DNA from: Nemertoderma westbladi
Lineage: Eukaryota; Xenacoelomorpha; Nemertodermatida; Nemertodermatidae
Assembly: GCA_032718475.1 (NCBI GenBank)
Contig: JAUCBJ010005959.1
Span: forward strand, 1-49,385
DNA: 49,385 bases
Direction of reading: 5' to 3'
Position 1 is the first letter of the stretch. The number at the start of each line of letters is the position of its first letter. The notes beneath the pieces are model-generated. The model worked only from the letters and a program-made list of their open reading frames with translations, ran no database searches and had not been told where the DNA came from. This document shows, in pieces, positions 19,487 to 29,270 of the stretch. The position numbers and the translations under genes were made by a program.

Positions 19487-21211
19487 TGCCTTCGGTTATC
19501 ACCTTCACCTTCACCCTTGTAAATTACCCCCTTCTTATATATTGTTATTAGTTTATTTGGTTTCTTGTTGAAACTTTGTTAAATCTGTTTGATAAATCCT
19601 TTGCTAAACTGTAATATACTGCAAATTCCTGAACATGTTTTCTTTTGGTCCAACTTTGGGACAGCCAAACAGCGGGAAGATGGCAGCCTAGACCGTTAGG
19701 CCGTCAGCAACGCAGGGGAAAGATGTCCACAACACGCTAGCGCCCACTTTGGATTTGACCGCGCACCCCCTTTGCCCTTCGAAATACTCCACTTGCCATG
19801 CAGCGCCCGCTTTGTGAGAAAGGTAAGACTTTGTTCGACGCCCTTGCCCGCCGTAAGACCTATAGATCAGGGTAAGCGTGACGCCGTCCTGGAATGCCGC
19901 AAAATTTAGGATCAAATAATTATATTTAGACAGGAACCCCCCCCCCCCCCCCCCCCCTTTTGTCATGTCCTGCAAACCCCTGGGTTAACCTGTACTTCTT
20001 ACAGGTGCGAACTATTGCCATTCGTCAGTACGCGAGTACATAGGTATGGACAGCATATGTTCCATAATTTAGTGATTCGTAGTACTGACTGTTTGGTACC
20101 GGTTCGCTTTGTAGAACGTACATTAGTACCCCCCCCCCCCCCCTGTCTGGAGTTAGCTATTTGATCAGGCAAGGAGTATTTCTGCTACCGGCACACTGCT
20201 TGGCCTAGGGAGGTTTTATTAATATCCTACCGCGCCTTGCCACATACTGATAGGTATTGCTGCTAACTACCGTGGCAACAAAGTTCTAGAATTAAATTAG
20301 TATACCAGATCAGCTAACGTATGGTAGCGATTAACCCCTATTTCTTATCTTACAACCAGAATCTGGTATTAGTGCCGATCACGGGTGTAGTTACTAACAC
20401 CGTGGTTGCCCATTGAGTTGTGGATAGGAAGGAGAGAGCTTTGACGTCATTTGTGAGTATAAAGTTCTACAAAACGCGACTAGTTTATTTTAGTAGCTAG
20501 CGCACGGTATCATTTCGGTCAGAAAATCACTAAAACCTAGTAAAAAAGGAGATACATAAAATTGTTTTATTTGTAACACACCCACACACACACGCCCTAA
20601 AACATATTCGCCCTTAGAGTTCTACTAGTTATAGCGTACTATATATTACTTTAGGCAGAATTTATCTGTATTTGTAAATTAGGATCTGATATTTAGTTAC
20701 GGCAAGAAGGAGCATTTCATTTTCGTTATTAAACTGTTGTTTCCTGTTCAGCAGTATTGTTACATTAGGCACGACCCTTTTCGACTGATTTAGGACTGAA
20801 TCAGTGTTGTTACGCTAGGTCTGTTAACCCACTAGCTCGTATATAAACCATATAAATCACACCGCGGCAAGTTACGATATTTAGGACTGTCAGTGATAGT
20901 TAGGATTCGCTACGCGGGGATTGTTTTCCCGTGAGTTTGGTCTGTTACTGTAACTGTACATCTGCCTCACCGGTTAGAGGACAGGTATCCTTTTGTCTAG
21001 TTTCGTAGGCATTAGACCCGCTCACGTACATAGAATAGACACTAGGCTCTGTTCCTCGCCAGTAGTCGTTTGTGTATTGTATCTGTTTGTTTAGATATCC
21101 TGGACTGGGATTTGTTGTCAGATACTGTACGAGCCCGTATACATTACTAGATCTTACGGTAAGATACATCGTTACTAGGATCCGGTAAGCGGTATACTAC
21201 TGGACCTTACA

Positions 21212-22237
21212 GTAAGAAGTACTATATAAATTAGTGTATAGTATTGTTTAGATATGTACGCTCTGTAAAGTGCATGCGCTCTTTACAGTGAGAAGTATTT
21301 ATTAAATATCTCGACCGAAGGTGCGTGCGCATTTAAGGTGGGATATATATATATAAATATTGTTAGCTATTGTAAGTAGGAGATATTTAAAATTTAAGGT
21401 TAGTAAATTTAGTAATTTAGAACGTCCCCTGCTTCAGTAGGCTTTTAGGGTAGCTAGTACTTTCGTATTTAATATTTGACTAGCTAACAGTTAGTTTGTA
21501 GCACTTTGTTTTACGCCGTGTGTGTGCGGTGTTACTTTCGGTACTTGAAAAGGTACATAGGGTTTAAAGACCAATTTGTATCGGTACCTAGGAAGATTTT
21601 TCGTAAGCGTAGAAGTAAAACTCTCACCTTCGACCTTTTCAGGACTCAAGGACTCATTTCTGGACCGCTTCGAGGATTAGACCGCTTTTCGCAAAGTTTG
21701 GGAGACAATAAATTCGTCCGCGCCACCGAAAAACGGAATGACCCACGTCCGGTTTGTATTTGGGAATTTGCACGACTGGAAGATCAAAGGAACGTAAGTT
21801 TTACGACTCACGTCGTTCAAACTTAAGAAAGCACAGTAGTACTCAAAATTTGTGGGTTTCACTGTCTATTAGTAGTGTTATTGGTACTTATTTTCCCGTT
21901 AGACGTTGCTGTTTTGCCTATTATTTGTACTTGTTGATCTATATTTTGGTAACGTATACCGTTATCTCATTTATTCGTACAAATTTAGCCGGTAGGCTAG
22001 ATTATTACTTATTTTATTGTATACTTTGTTAGTTTTATTTGTACCGGTTAGGGTATATATATGATATATATATATATCAAGGTAAGTTTGACATTTGTAC
22101 ATTTCGACATTCTGACTTGTTGATCTATTTGTACCGGTTGGGGTATATATATACTATATATACCAAGGTAAGTTTGACACTTCAACATTCAGACACTTTG
22201 ACATTTTATTACCTGTACTTGACGTATATAATAAGAC
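21212..22237 (+). other. Leader (5' UTR) of the giant BEL/Pao element
   Basis: About 1 kb between the LTR and the gag ATG. No sequence right after the LTR looks like a standard tRNA primer-binding site. Short palindromes of the form CTTAC-N-GTAAG recur across the LTR end (21155, 21206) with a weaker version near 21283. Near the 3' end a 90-bp direct repeat (GTACCGGTT at 22041 and 22131) ends in AAGGTAAGT in each copy, a consensus splice donor. The open frame at 21506-21826 has no motif. Confidence 0.5.
22036..22210 (+). repeat. 90-bp direct repeat carrying two splice-donor consensus sites
   Basis: TTTGTACCGGTTRGGGTATA begins each copy. Each ends with a TA-dinucleotide run, then CAAGGTAAGTTTGACA. 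The AAG/GTAAGT junctions put intron starts at 22082 and 22168, just before the gag ATG at 22238. This fits a retroviral-type major splice donor. Confidence 0.55.
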
Positions 22238-22962
22238 ATGAGTGACACACCCCATTCGACGAGATACCCACCTACCGACTATGACTCGTGCGACCCGGAC
22301 AGATCGACAGTAGACGAACCGAGAAGGAGAACCCGAGATTCCACCGATGTCACACCGCTTGCGTCGCCGGTACCCCGAATGGAAATACCGGAAGCCGCAA
22401 CGCGTGGCGACGGCAGAATCGAAGATTTCCTTACCGTCCCGCAGACCAGATCGCGGGAACCGGACATGGTAAGTTCGACTGGAAGCCAGGAGAACGTTAT
22501 TAGGAGTATAGGAGGACACATGGCCCAGATTACTCGGAACCTCGGAGAAGGTTTTCGCGTTTTACGCGAGTTAACCGCCCCGATGTCGAGATACGAGTTC
22601 TACACCTTACAAGTAAGGATAGAAAGTAGGGTACATGCCTCCGTAGATAAACTTAAAGGTTTACACGAACTTGCAGAGTTGCGTGGCGATAACTTTACTC
22701 AGGTAAAGATAATAGACAAGTTGGTAAGTGCGAGAGAAAGCCTTATCCAGTTTAAGTCGGTGATAAGATTGGCTCAACAGGAGCAGTTTGACCAACTGCT
22801 AGGTGAGTCAGTTTCGGACGCGTTGTTACAACCCGAAGAGGAAGAAGAACTCTACTGCCTGGACGGGAGGTTGGAAACGCTCACCAATTTTCTTCGTAGA
22901 TGCGGCGTACCGATCGACAAACCGGAAGTCGAACCGCGAGGAACGACGGAAGTTCTCACTAC

Positions 22963-22982
22963 GGAAGGCTCGCGAGCCTACC
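22963..22982 (+). repeat. 20-bp palindromic repeat, copy 1
   Basis: GGAAGGCTCGCGAGCCTACC, with a perfect GGCTCGCGAGCC core. It lies in gag coding sequence, frame giving EGSRAYQ. First of twelve copies confined to this element. Confidence 0.9.
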
Positions 22983-24002
22983 AGCATCCACCTCTGGATA
23001 GATCGTTCGTTAGCATGCGGAGCGACGTTGGCGACGTTAGTAGGACAGCGTCTGTGATTACTCGACAACAATAGGACGTTGCACGCCGACAACAAGTCGC
23101 CGAGGAAGAAGCGCAACACCAGATGGCACAGATCGCCATCGAGGGAGAGAAACAATATAGAGAGGATGAGGCGAGAATTGCGCAACTCAAGGCGCAAGTC
23201 GAATTAGAATCCTCAGAGATGAGGAGACTAGAGGAAGATTTAGCACAAGAAGCAGCCGCAGCGGCGGCAGCCGACGAATTAGCACGGAAGAAAGCAGCAT
23301 CCGACGCTCGCGCCAAGTTGGAAGCGCGACAAATAGCCACTCGTTTAGCTATACAGGAAGCGGAGTTAGCGGCACAACAACAAGTAGCGGATCGACGCGA
23401 AAGGGAGATGCAACTACAGTTCGAATTAAATCGTAGATCGCGCGAGGCAGCGTACGCGCAAGCGGACCTTGAACTCGACGCGAGAGATAGATCTATAAGA
23501 TCGCGAGCTGGACACGACTTGTCTGCCCTGGATCGTATGGAAGCTCGATATCGCGGAATACAGAAGCGAATCGAGGAAGGAAGTGTGGGAGCGATAGATC
23601 GAGGAGAGGAGTTCGTCGAGGATTACTGTAAACGTTTTCCCCAAGTTATTCCTATGCTCAAACCCGCGACTTCGATAAAACCGGTCTTTGTTACGAAACC
23701 TAAGGAAATAACGCCTATGCGTTCGACGCAAGGCAACAGGTTTGTTGTGACGGAAATACCGCAACCTAGGGCGACTTCATCGCCAATTTTAGCAGGTAAC
23801 ATAACTATTCCACCTACAGTAAGTCGTAGTCTACTTGTAGGAAGAGAGGAACCTGCGTTTATGACCATTAAACAGGTGAGTAAACCATTACAAGTTAAAC
23901 CTGTGACGTGCTGTGCGAACCCAGTTATTTATAGACCGACTACGAAACCCGACTATTTCACTCAACCGTTGACACAATGTTCGACGCAACCTACGACTTC
24001 GT

Positions 24003-24022
24003 GGAAGGCTTGCGAGCCTACC
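24003..24022 (+). repeat. 20-bp palindromic repeat, copy 2
   Basis: GGAAGGCTTGCGAGCCTACC, the consensus form. In gag, in the frame giving WKACEPTE. Part of a 93-bp local duplication with copy 3. Confidence 0.9.
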
Positions 24023-24095
24023 GAACTACAGAGGAGGATGGATGTGGGTAGTACCCACGGGATCGGACAACGTATAACGAGACCTACGACTTGGT

Positions 24096-24115
24096 GGAAG
24101 GCTTGCGAGCCTACC
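24096..24115 (+). repeat. 20-bp palindromic repeat, copy 3
   Basis: Consensus form, same frame as copy 2 (WKACEPTE), 93 bp downstream of it. Confidence 0.9.
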
Positions 24116-26397
24116 GAACAACGGAGAGCCGTAGATCCCGGACCACAACGGACGAGACCGAGAATAATACGCCGGACACGAACCCACCAGCCATGTTATC
24201 TGGACGACAGCGACTCATCTAGTGACTCGGAGTCGACGGAACGGGAAATATTCCGTACTGGAGTGGCGGAGGATTACAAACGAGAGGACCCATCGATGAA
24301 CGCCTATATCGACAATCCACCTCGAGAAACACCCCAACAGAAACCCACGTTGAAACCAGCGGAAATGATCAGCGCCAAACAGTTCACCGAGATGACAGAC
24401 AGAATAGCTCAACTCGAAGAACGACTCGAAGCGCAACCGTCGGATCGATCACGAACCAGCGTGGAGTTGGAACAACCTAGACAACATCGACCATCAAGGA
24501 GAGAACAGGAGACTAGACGGACTCCGACACATCGAGAAGAAGATCCCGTTAATAATTCCTACCGACGAACAACGCGCGGAAGGGAGCGACTGGACGACGC
24601 CACCGAACAGGGACGCGGACAGTTGGATTTCGTTAGCGAGATTGCGAAATTTGCGGCTAGACACGGATTACCGGCACAGCAACCGCTGAAGTTCTCTGGC
24701 AACGCGAAACACTGGCGCACACTGGTAGACTACGTAGAGTCCCAGATCGCTAAGTGTGCTTTCACCTCGACGGAGAAGTTTAATTACTTAACTACTTAAT
24801 TACTAACGCACCGACGGTTCTCATTCGAATAATCGGTCGACTTCACCATCGACTACGACGAGAATGGCGACGCATCGAGTACCAGCGTGAAGAGGCCGGA
24901 GGGTTATTAAAACTCACCGATGTCTATCAACTGATTTCACGGGAGGCCGTGATCGAGACTCGATCGAACTATACCGATCACCATATCGCGGCGGAAGGGA
25001 TAGCTATTTCTGCGCCGAATCAGACTAAACCACTTCCGACGAACGCGAAAGCCGTTACTTACGCCACCCCTACTGAGACTTCTAAAGTTCTGACGCCTAT
25101 CGGCACCACGCGGCCACGACAACAGTTGCCAGCGGACTTTGTAAGATGCTCATACTGCGAACAGAACGGCAGAAACTACAGCGGACATAAACTTCGTGGA
25201 TGTCGCGCTTTTAAGGAGTTAGGGATTGAAGAAAGGAGACTCCAAATCCGATCGTTAGATTCCTGCTGGAGATGTATGAAGCCAGGACACGTCCGGAAGG
25301 ATTGCCCGAGCGACGATACATGTCCTCAGTGTGGACGTAACCATGACGCGTTGCTTCACACAACCAGTCATACTCCGACCAAACGCTTTCGACGAGAGCA
25401 TCCAGATAAAGCAGCTAGATGCGACGCACTTTACAAGGAGCGTGCGCCGCGTGAGATCCGTACCTTTTATACAGACTGTATGGATCAGTCAGGATCATCG
25501 CACGAGGACAAGGAGGAAGACGACACTTTCTACGTGCATGCAGGTGAGGAACAGCCTTCGATAACGCTCCTCACACAGAACCAACTGAAAGGGTTTCGCG
25601 TGATTCCTATAAAGATTACCGGAACCCGAGGGAGCAAGCGTATATACGCCATCTTAGACTCTGCGTCATCGCATAGCTATGTCGACGAACAAGTAGCCGA
25701 CGTAGTTACGGACATGAGTCAAGGTAAGACTGCTCAGTATACTGTAAGCAGCATGCATGGTAAGAGAGCGATCCCTGTGACGAGAGTAAAACTAACTTTA
25801 GACACTCTTCTTTCCAAAGCGGAACACAGCAAGGAGGAGCGCTCATTACTTCCGGTAAGAAATTTGACCTTTGCAGCTACGAAGGACTTTAGTAACTTGC
25901 TCGGCCCTGTGCCAGAGCAATCACCAGAAGATCGTAAGTATTTCCGACACCTTGGAATACCGGAATGTCCTGTTAATTATCGTTCCATTGCGATGTTAAT
26001 TGGGACAGACCAGTTTAACTTACATCAGGTATGGGAGACACGCCCATCTGTTATTACAGCGGGCAACCCCTACGCATGTAAAACTCCCATAGGTTGGTAT
26101 ACTAGAGCACCAATACGTTCACTAGAGGTAAGTGACCAGGAGGACGACGTTTTGAGTATGTGTACTTTATTGACTAACACGATAGATAATTCTCCTTCAC
26201 ACTCCTGTGGTCCAATTGTACGGACGGCACTACGACAGACTTGCGTCACTAACGCAGATGCCACCGATACTGACGTAACCGATCTGGACACGACCATACG
26301 GACCTCTGACTTACAACTACTTGCAGTAGACCAGGTTGTATTGACTACTGAAGACCAAAGGGTTGTTGCCGTGGATGACTCGATGAACGAGGATTTT

Positions 26398-26417
26398 GGA
26401 AGGCTTGCGAGCCTACG
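26398..26417 (+). repeat. 20-bp palindromic repeat, copy 4 (lacks one C)
   Basis: GGAAGGCTTGCGAGCCTACG: relative to the other copies (CCTACCG) one C is missing. That deletion is the simplest cause of the gag-pol frame change here. Confidence 0.85.
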
Positions 26418-26474
26418 AAAAATCCAAAGGTCATTGACCCCACCCACCAGGCTTCGACACCGGTCGTTGATCTT

Positions 26475-26494
26475 GGAAGGCTTGCGAGCCTACC
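26475..26494 (+). repeat. 20-bp palindromic repeat, copy 5
   Basis: Consensus form, 77 bp after copy 4. In the pol frame it reads GRLASLP; in the overlapping out-of-frame read it reads EGLRAYR followed by a stop. Confidence 0.9.
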
Positions 26495-26552
26495 GATAGA
26501 TCAAGAAGTTGTCAAACCGCCGCACGACGATTCGACGCCGACTAGTGACACC

Positions 26553-26572
26553 GGAAGGCTTGCGAGCCTACC
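26553..26572 (+). repeat. 20-bp palindromic repeat, copy 6
   Basis: Consensus form, 78 bp after copy 5, again reading GRLASLP in the pol frame. Copies 4-6 form a 26-codon periodic linker between protease and RT. Confidence 0.9.
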
Positions 26573-28566
26573 AGACACCTTGACACTAGCCACCGCAGCG
26601 GATGAAGACGTGGACGAGGACCATGGCGCAGTGCAAGCAGCGCTAGACCGACTGCTGACTGAACGGACCATTCAATGGTTGGAACAGGACTCAGCAGAAC
26701 CCGGTAGTTACGAGATCGCTATGTCAGAACAGGAAAAACGGTCATTAAATATTATGAGAGATACCATTCGCCAGACCGCGAATGGCCACTATGAGGTTGG
26801 TATGTTGTGGCGCAATGGACAACCTAAGCTCGTTAACAATTACCCGCTTGCTTTGAGGCGACTCAAATCAATAAGGCAGCGATTATTGCGAGACGAGACG
26901 GCCCATATGCAATACAATGCACAACTTCAGACGTATCTCCAAAAGGGATACGCCATTAGGATGTTAAATCCCGAGGTAACCACAGACCAGACATATTACC
27001 TGCCACATCATTTTGTTCGACACCCGGACAAACCTGGCAAGGTGCGTGTAGTCAACGACTGCGCCGCGCTTTACCAAGGGATGTCTATGAACAGCGAACT
27101 GATGGACGGGCCGAATATGAACAATTACCTCATGGGAGTCCTAATGCGTTTTAGACAACGCAAAGTGGCTTTCACCTGTGACGTAGAGGCCATGTTTCAC
27201 CAGGTTAAGGCTTTGGAGCGGGACAGGGACAGCTTGAGGTTTCTTTGGTATCCGGACGGAAACTTACAACTTCCGCCAGAAACTTACCAAATGCAGGTAA
27301 GAGTATTCGGAGCCAGGGACAGCCCCAACTGCACCATGTACGCATTAAAGCAGACCGCATTAGACAGACGAGACCAATTTGACCCAGAAGTAGTTCGGAC
27401 CGTGGAACGAGACTTCTACGTGGATGACGGCCTCAAGAGTTGTGACACCTTGGAGCGCGCTACAACCGTAGCACACCAACTCCAGGATTGTCTCGCGGAG
27501 CGGCGGATTTCACCTGACGAAGTTCGCTTCCAACGAACCCGAGCTGGTGAACTCATTTGACCCGATGGATCACAGTGGAGGTGACTTGGACTTAGACCTA
27601 GAACCTCTGCCGACGACCAAAGTATTAGGACTTAGTTGGGACCCTAACACCGACAATTTTAGGGTACGTGTAAGGTCCAACGACCAGACTAGACCTCTCA
27701 CTAAGAGGACTTGCTTATCGACCATGAGTCGATTGTATGACCCATTGTGTTTCATTAGTCCAGTGATCCTACATGCTAGGATCATACTCCGCAGCATTTG
27801 GCAAGCCGGACTGGAATGGGACGATCCCATCCCAGAAAAGTTAGCTGAGCGATGGAGGGACTGGGAAGCCCAACTGACGTTCCTACAAGACTATACCATA
27901 CTGAGGGTATACTTTCCTTTGCAAACCACCTTTCCTGCCGATTTAGAGCTTCACAGCTTTAGTGACGCTAGCAAGGATGGATTGGGGGTTACTTTGTACC
28001 TTAGACGACAAGTGACATCGGACAGCTACGATGTATCTCTCGTTACTTCAAGAGCTAGAACAATGCCATTGAATTATATGACTGTACCTCGTGGGGAGCT
28101 GCAAGCCGGGATGATATTCTCCGATATTGTCAGTCTAGTTCAACGCAAGCTGGAGGCTAACTTGAAGGTCACATATTGGACGGATGCGACGTTGGTACTT
28201 TGGTACATAAACAACGAAGCGTTTGAGTTCAAGACTTTCGTAGCCAACAGACGGGCTGAAATACTAGACCGGTCGCTCAAACAAGATTGGCGTCACTGTC
28301 CAGGGAAGCTGAACCCAGCTGACATCGCGTCACGGGGGATGCAACCACTTGACTTTTGTAAACCGGACAATAAATCCTTTTGGTTTAGAGGACCCGATTT
28401 CCTACAGCGACCATCAGACGAATGGCCACCGTTATTCGACGCGACAACCAACACCATACCAGAGGGTGCCGAGATAAAAATCGACAAGGTTGTCAAGTCT
28501 AAAGCGAAAGCCAATGCCAAGGTCAAAAGGAAAAAGGGACAGACGAAATCTGATGACCTGGACGCC

Positions 28567-28990
28567 AGACCTGACATTACGCCAGACGTCTCACCAGACA
28601 TTCGACCAGACGCTTGTACGAATTCTTCGCCGGATGTTCCGCGGGAGATTTCACCAGACGTTTCGCCGGATTGTTCACCAGATCACTCGCCAGACTATTC
28701 ACCAGAAGCGACACCAGATTGTTCTCCGGATTGTTTGCCAGACTGTTTGATGGAACTCTCGACAGAATGTCTACCGGACGTCTCACCAGACTTTCCACCA
28801 GACATCTCGACAGAATGTCCACCAGACTTTGAACCAGACTTTCTGACAGAAGTTACGCCAGACAGACCTTGGGACCGACGACAAGACATTTCGCTGGAAG
28901 TTCCGCGCTATGTCTCACCAGACGTCTCACCAGACTGTTCACCGGACGCTTCACCAGACTGTCTATTAGACACTCCATTAGAAGACCCAT
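28567..28990 (+). repeat. (S/T)-P-D coding repeat inside pol
   Basis: Degenerate 12-bp repeats of the form TCACCAGACTGT encode more than twenty S/T-P-D triplets, such as DVSPDCSPDHSPDYSPEATP. Cys follows many of the Asp residues. Other BEL/Pao pol proteins I know of lack such a tract at the RNase H-integrase junction. Confidence 0.85.
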
Positions 28991-29250
28991 TGGAGCGGAC
29001 TTTTAGAGACTTACCGAATTTGACTTCTTTGGACGACAAAGGTGTGGCCACAGCGATCACACTCCGCTCAAAGAAAGTACTTGACTTACCTACAGGTAAA
29101 CGTGTGACTAAGGTTAGGAAGCTTACAGGCTCACAGGAACACACTGACACTGTAGAGTTGAAACCGTTACTGCCAGTCGACACATTAGGTGCGGACGGTA
29201 AAGGTAAGACCATAGAGATTGACGTACTTGGGGACTCAGACAAACCTACC

Positions 29251-29270
29251 GGAAGGCCCATGGGCCTACC
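29251..29270 (+). repeat. 20-bp palindromic repeat, copy 7 (compensated variant)
   Basis: GGAAGGCCCATGGGCCTACC. Outer arms GGAAGGC and GCCTACC are unchanged. The inner TTGCGA is CCATGG, so the core GGCCCATGGGCC is a perfect palindrome of different sequence. It reads GRPMGLP in the integrase linker. Confidence 0.85.

Larger units (their letters stand above)
18972..21211 (+). repeat. Left LTR of the giant BEL/Pao element (2240 bp)
   Basis: Starts TGATGAATTATTTCAC and ends GGACCTTACA, so it has TG...CA ends. It is nearly identical to 35896-38046 with about twenty substitutions by eye. About 100 bp (around 19974-20076) is present here but replaced by a few filler bases in the right copy. Contents in order: a tRNA-like segment, a 116-bp direct duplication with CCAAT and TATA boxes, poly-C tracts at 19937-19957 and 20129-20143, and a CA-rich stretch near 20580. 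The small minus-strand frame at 20945-21169 is probably accidental. Confidence 0.95.
22238..24799 (+). pseudogene. BEL/Pao gag (coiled-coil rich), one internal stop and a terminal frameshift
   Basis: One frame from ATG 22238 to 24799, interrupted by a single TAG at 23072-23074. The N-terminal 278 codons are charged and helical. After the stop, about 130 residues form a long Ala/Glu/Arg coiled coil (EDLAQEAAAAAAADELARKK). A basic, Thr/Pro-rich middle follows with a duplicated WKACEPTE motif. The end reads LPAQQPLKFSGNAKHWRTL, the start of the BEL gag domain DUF1759. The stop at 24797 falls within that domain, at a TTAACTACTTAATTACTAA near-repeat, and the protein evidently continues in another frame from 24784. 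Gag forms the particle and packages RNA. Confidence 0.8.
24784..26499 (+). pseudogene. BEL/Pao gag end, zinc knuckles and aspartic protease
   Basis: Open from 24784 without an ATG; a GTG at 24949 is not a real start. It continues DUF1759-like sequence after the frameshift. Numbered from 24949: Cys-rich CSYC (67-70) with His/Cys partners, a classical CCHC knuckle CWRCMKPGHVRKDC (106-119), and CPQCGRNHDALLH (125-137). The retropepsin motif follows as RIYAILDSASSHSYV, Asp at 237. Active relatives have DSG or DTG here, so Gly is replaced by Ala. LIGTDQFNLHQVW matches the conserved region after the protease. The frame ends at TAG 26497, inside a palindromic repeat copy, because of a one-base deletion near 26416. 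Pol continues in the next frame. Confidence 0.8.
26418..27560 (+). pseudogene. BEL/Pao reverse transcriptase
   Basis: The frame is open from just after the deletion in palindrome copy 4, so the TTG at 26580 is not a meaningful start. Numbered from 26580: a connector with three GRLASLP repeats upstream, KPGKVRVVNDCAAL (151-164), FTCDVEAMFHQVKALERDRD (198-217, catalytic Asp201), SLRFLWY, VRVFGARDSPNCTMYALKQ (motif B equivalent) and FYVDDGLKS (YVDD at 280-283). These are BEL/Pao signatures. The frame ends with TGA at 27558 because of an indel near 27526; the connection subdomain resumes in another frame. The enzyme copies genomic RNA into cDNA in cytoplasmic particles. Confidence 0.9.

Noticed and set aside
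20945-21169. Minus-strand frame present in both LTRs (also 37780-38004)
   Set aside because: Its presence in both LTRs follows from LTR identity, not from selection. Differences between the copies are not biased to synonymous sites.
21506-21826. 106-codon frame in the BEL/Pao leader
   Set aside because: Basic low-information sequence with no domain, in a region better explained as a structured leader.
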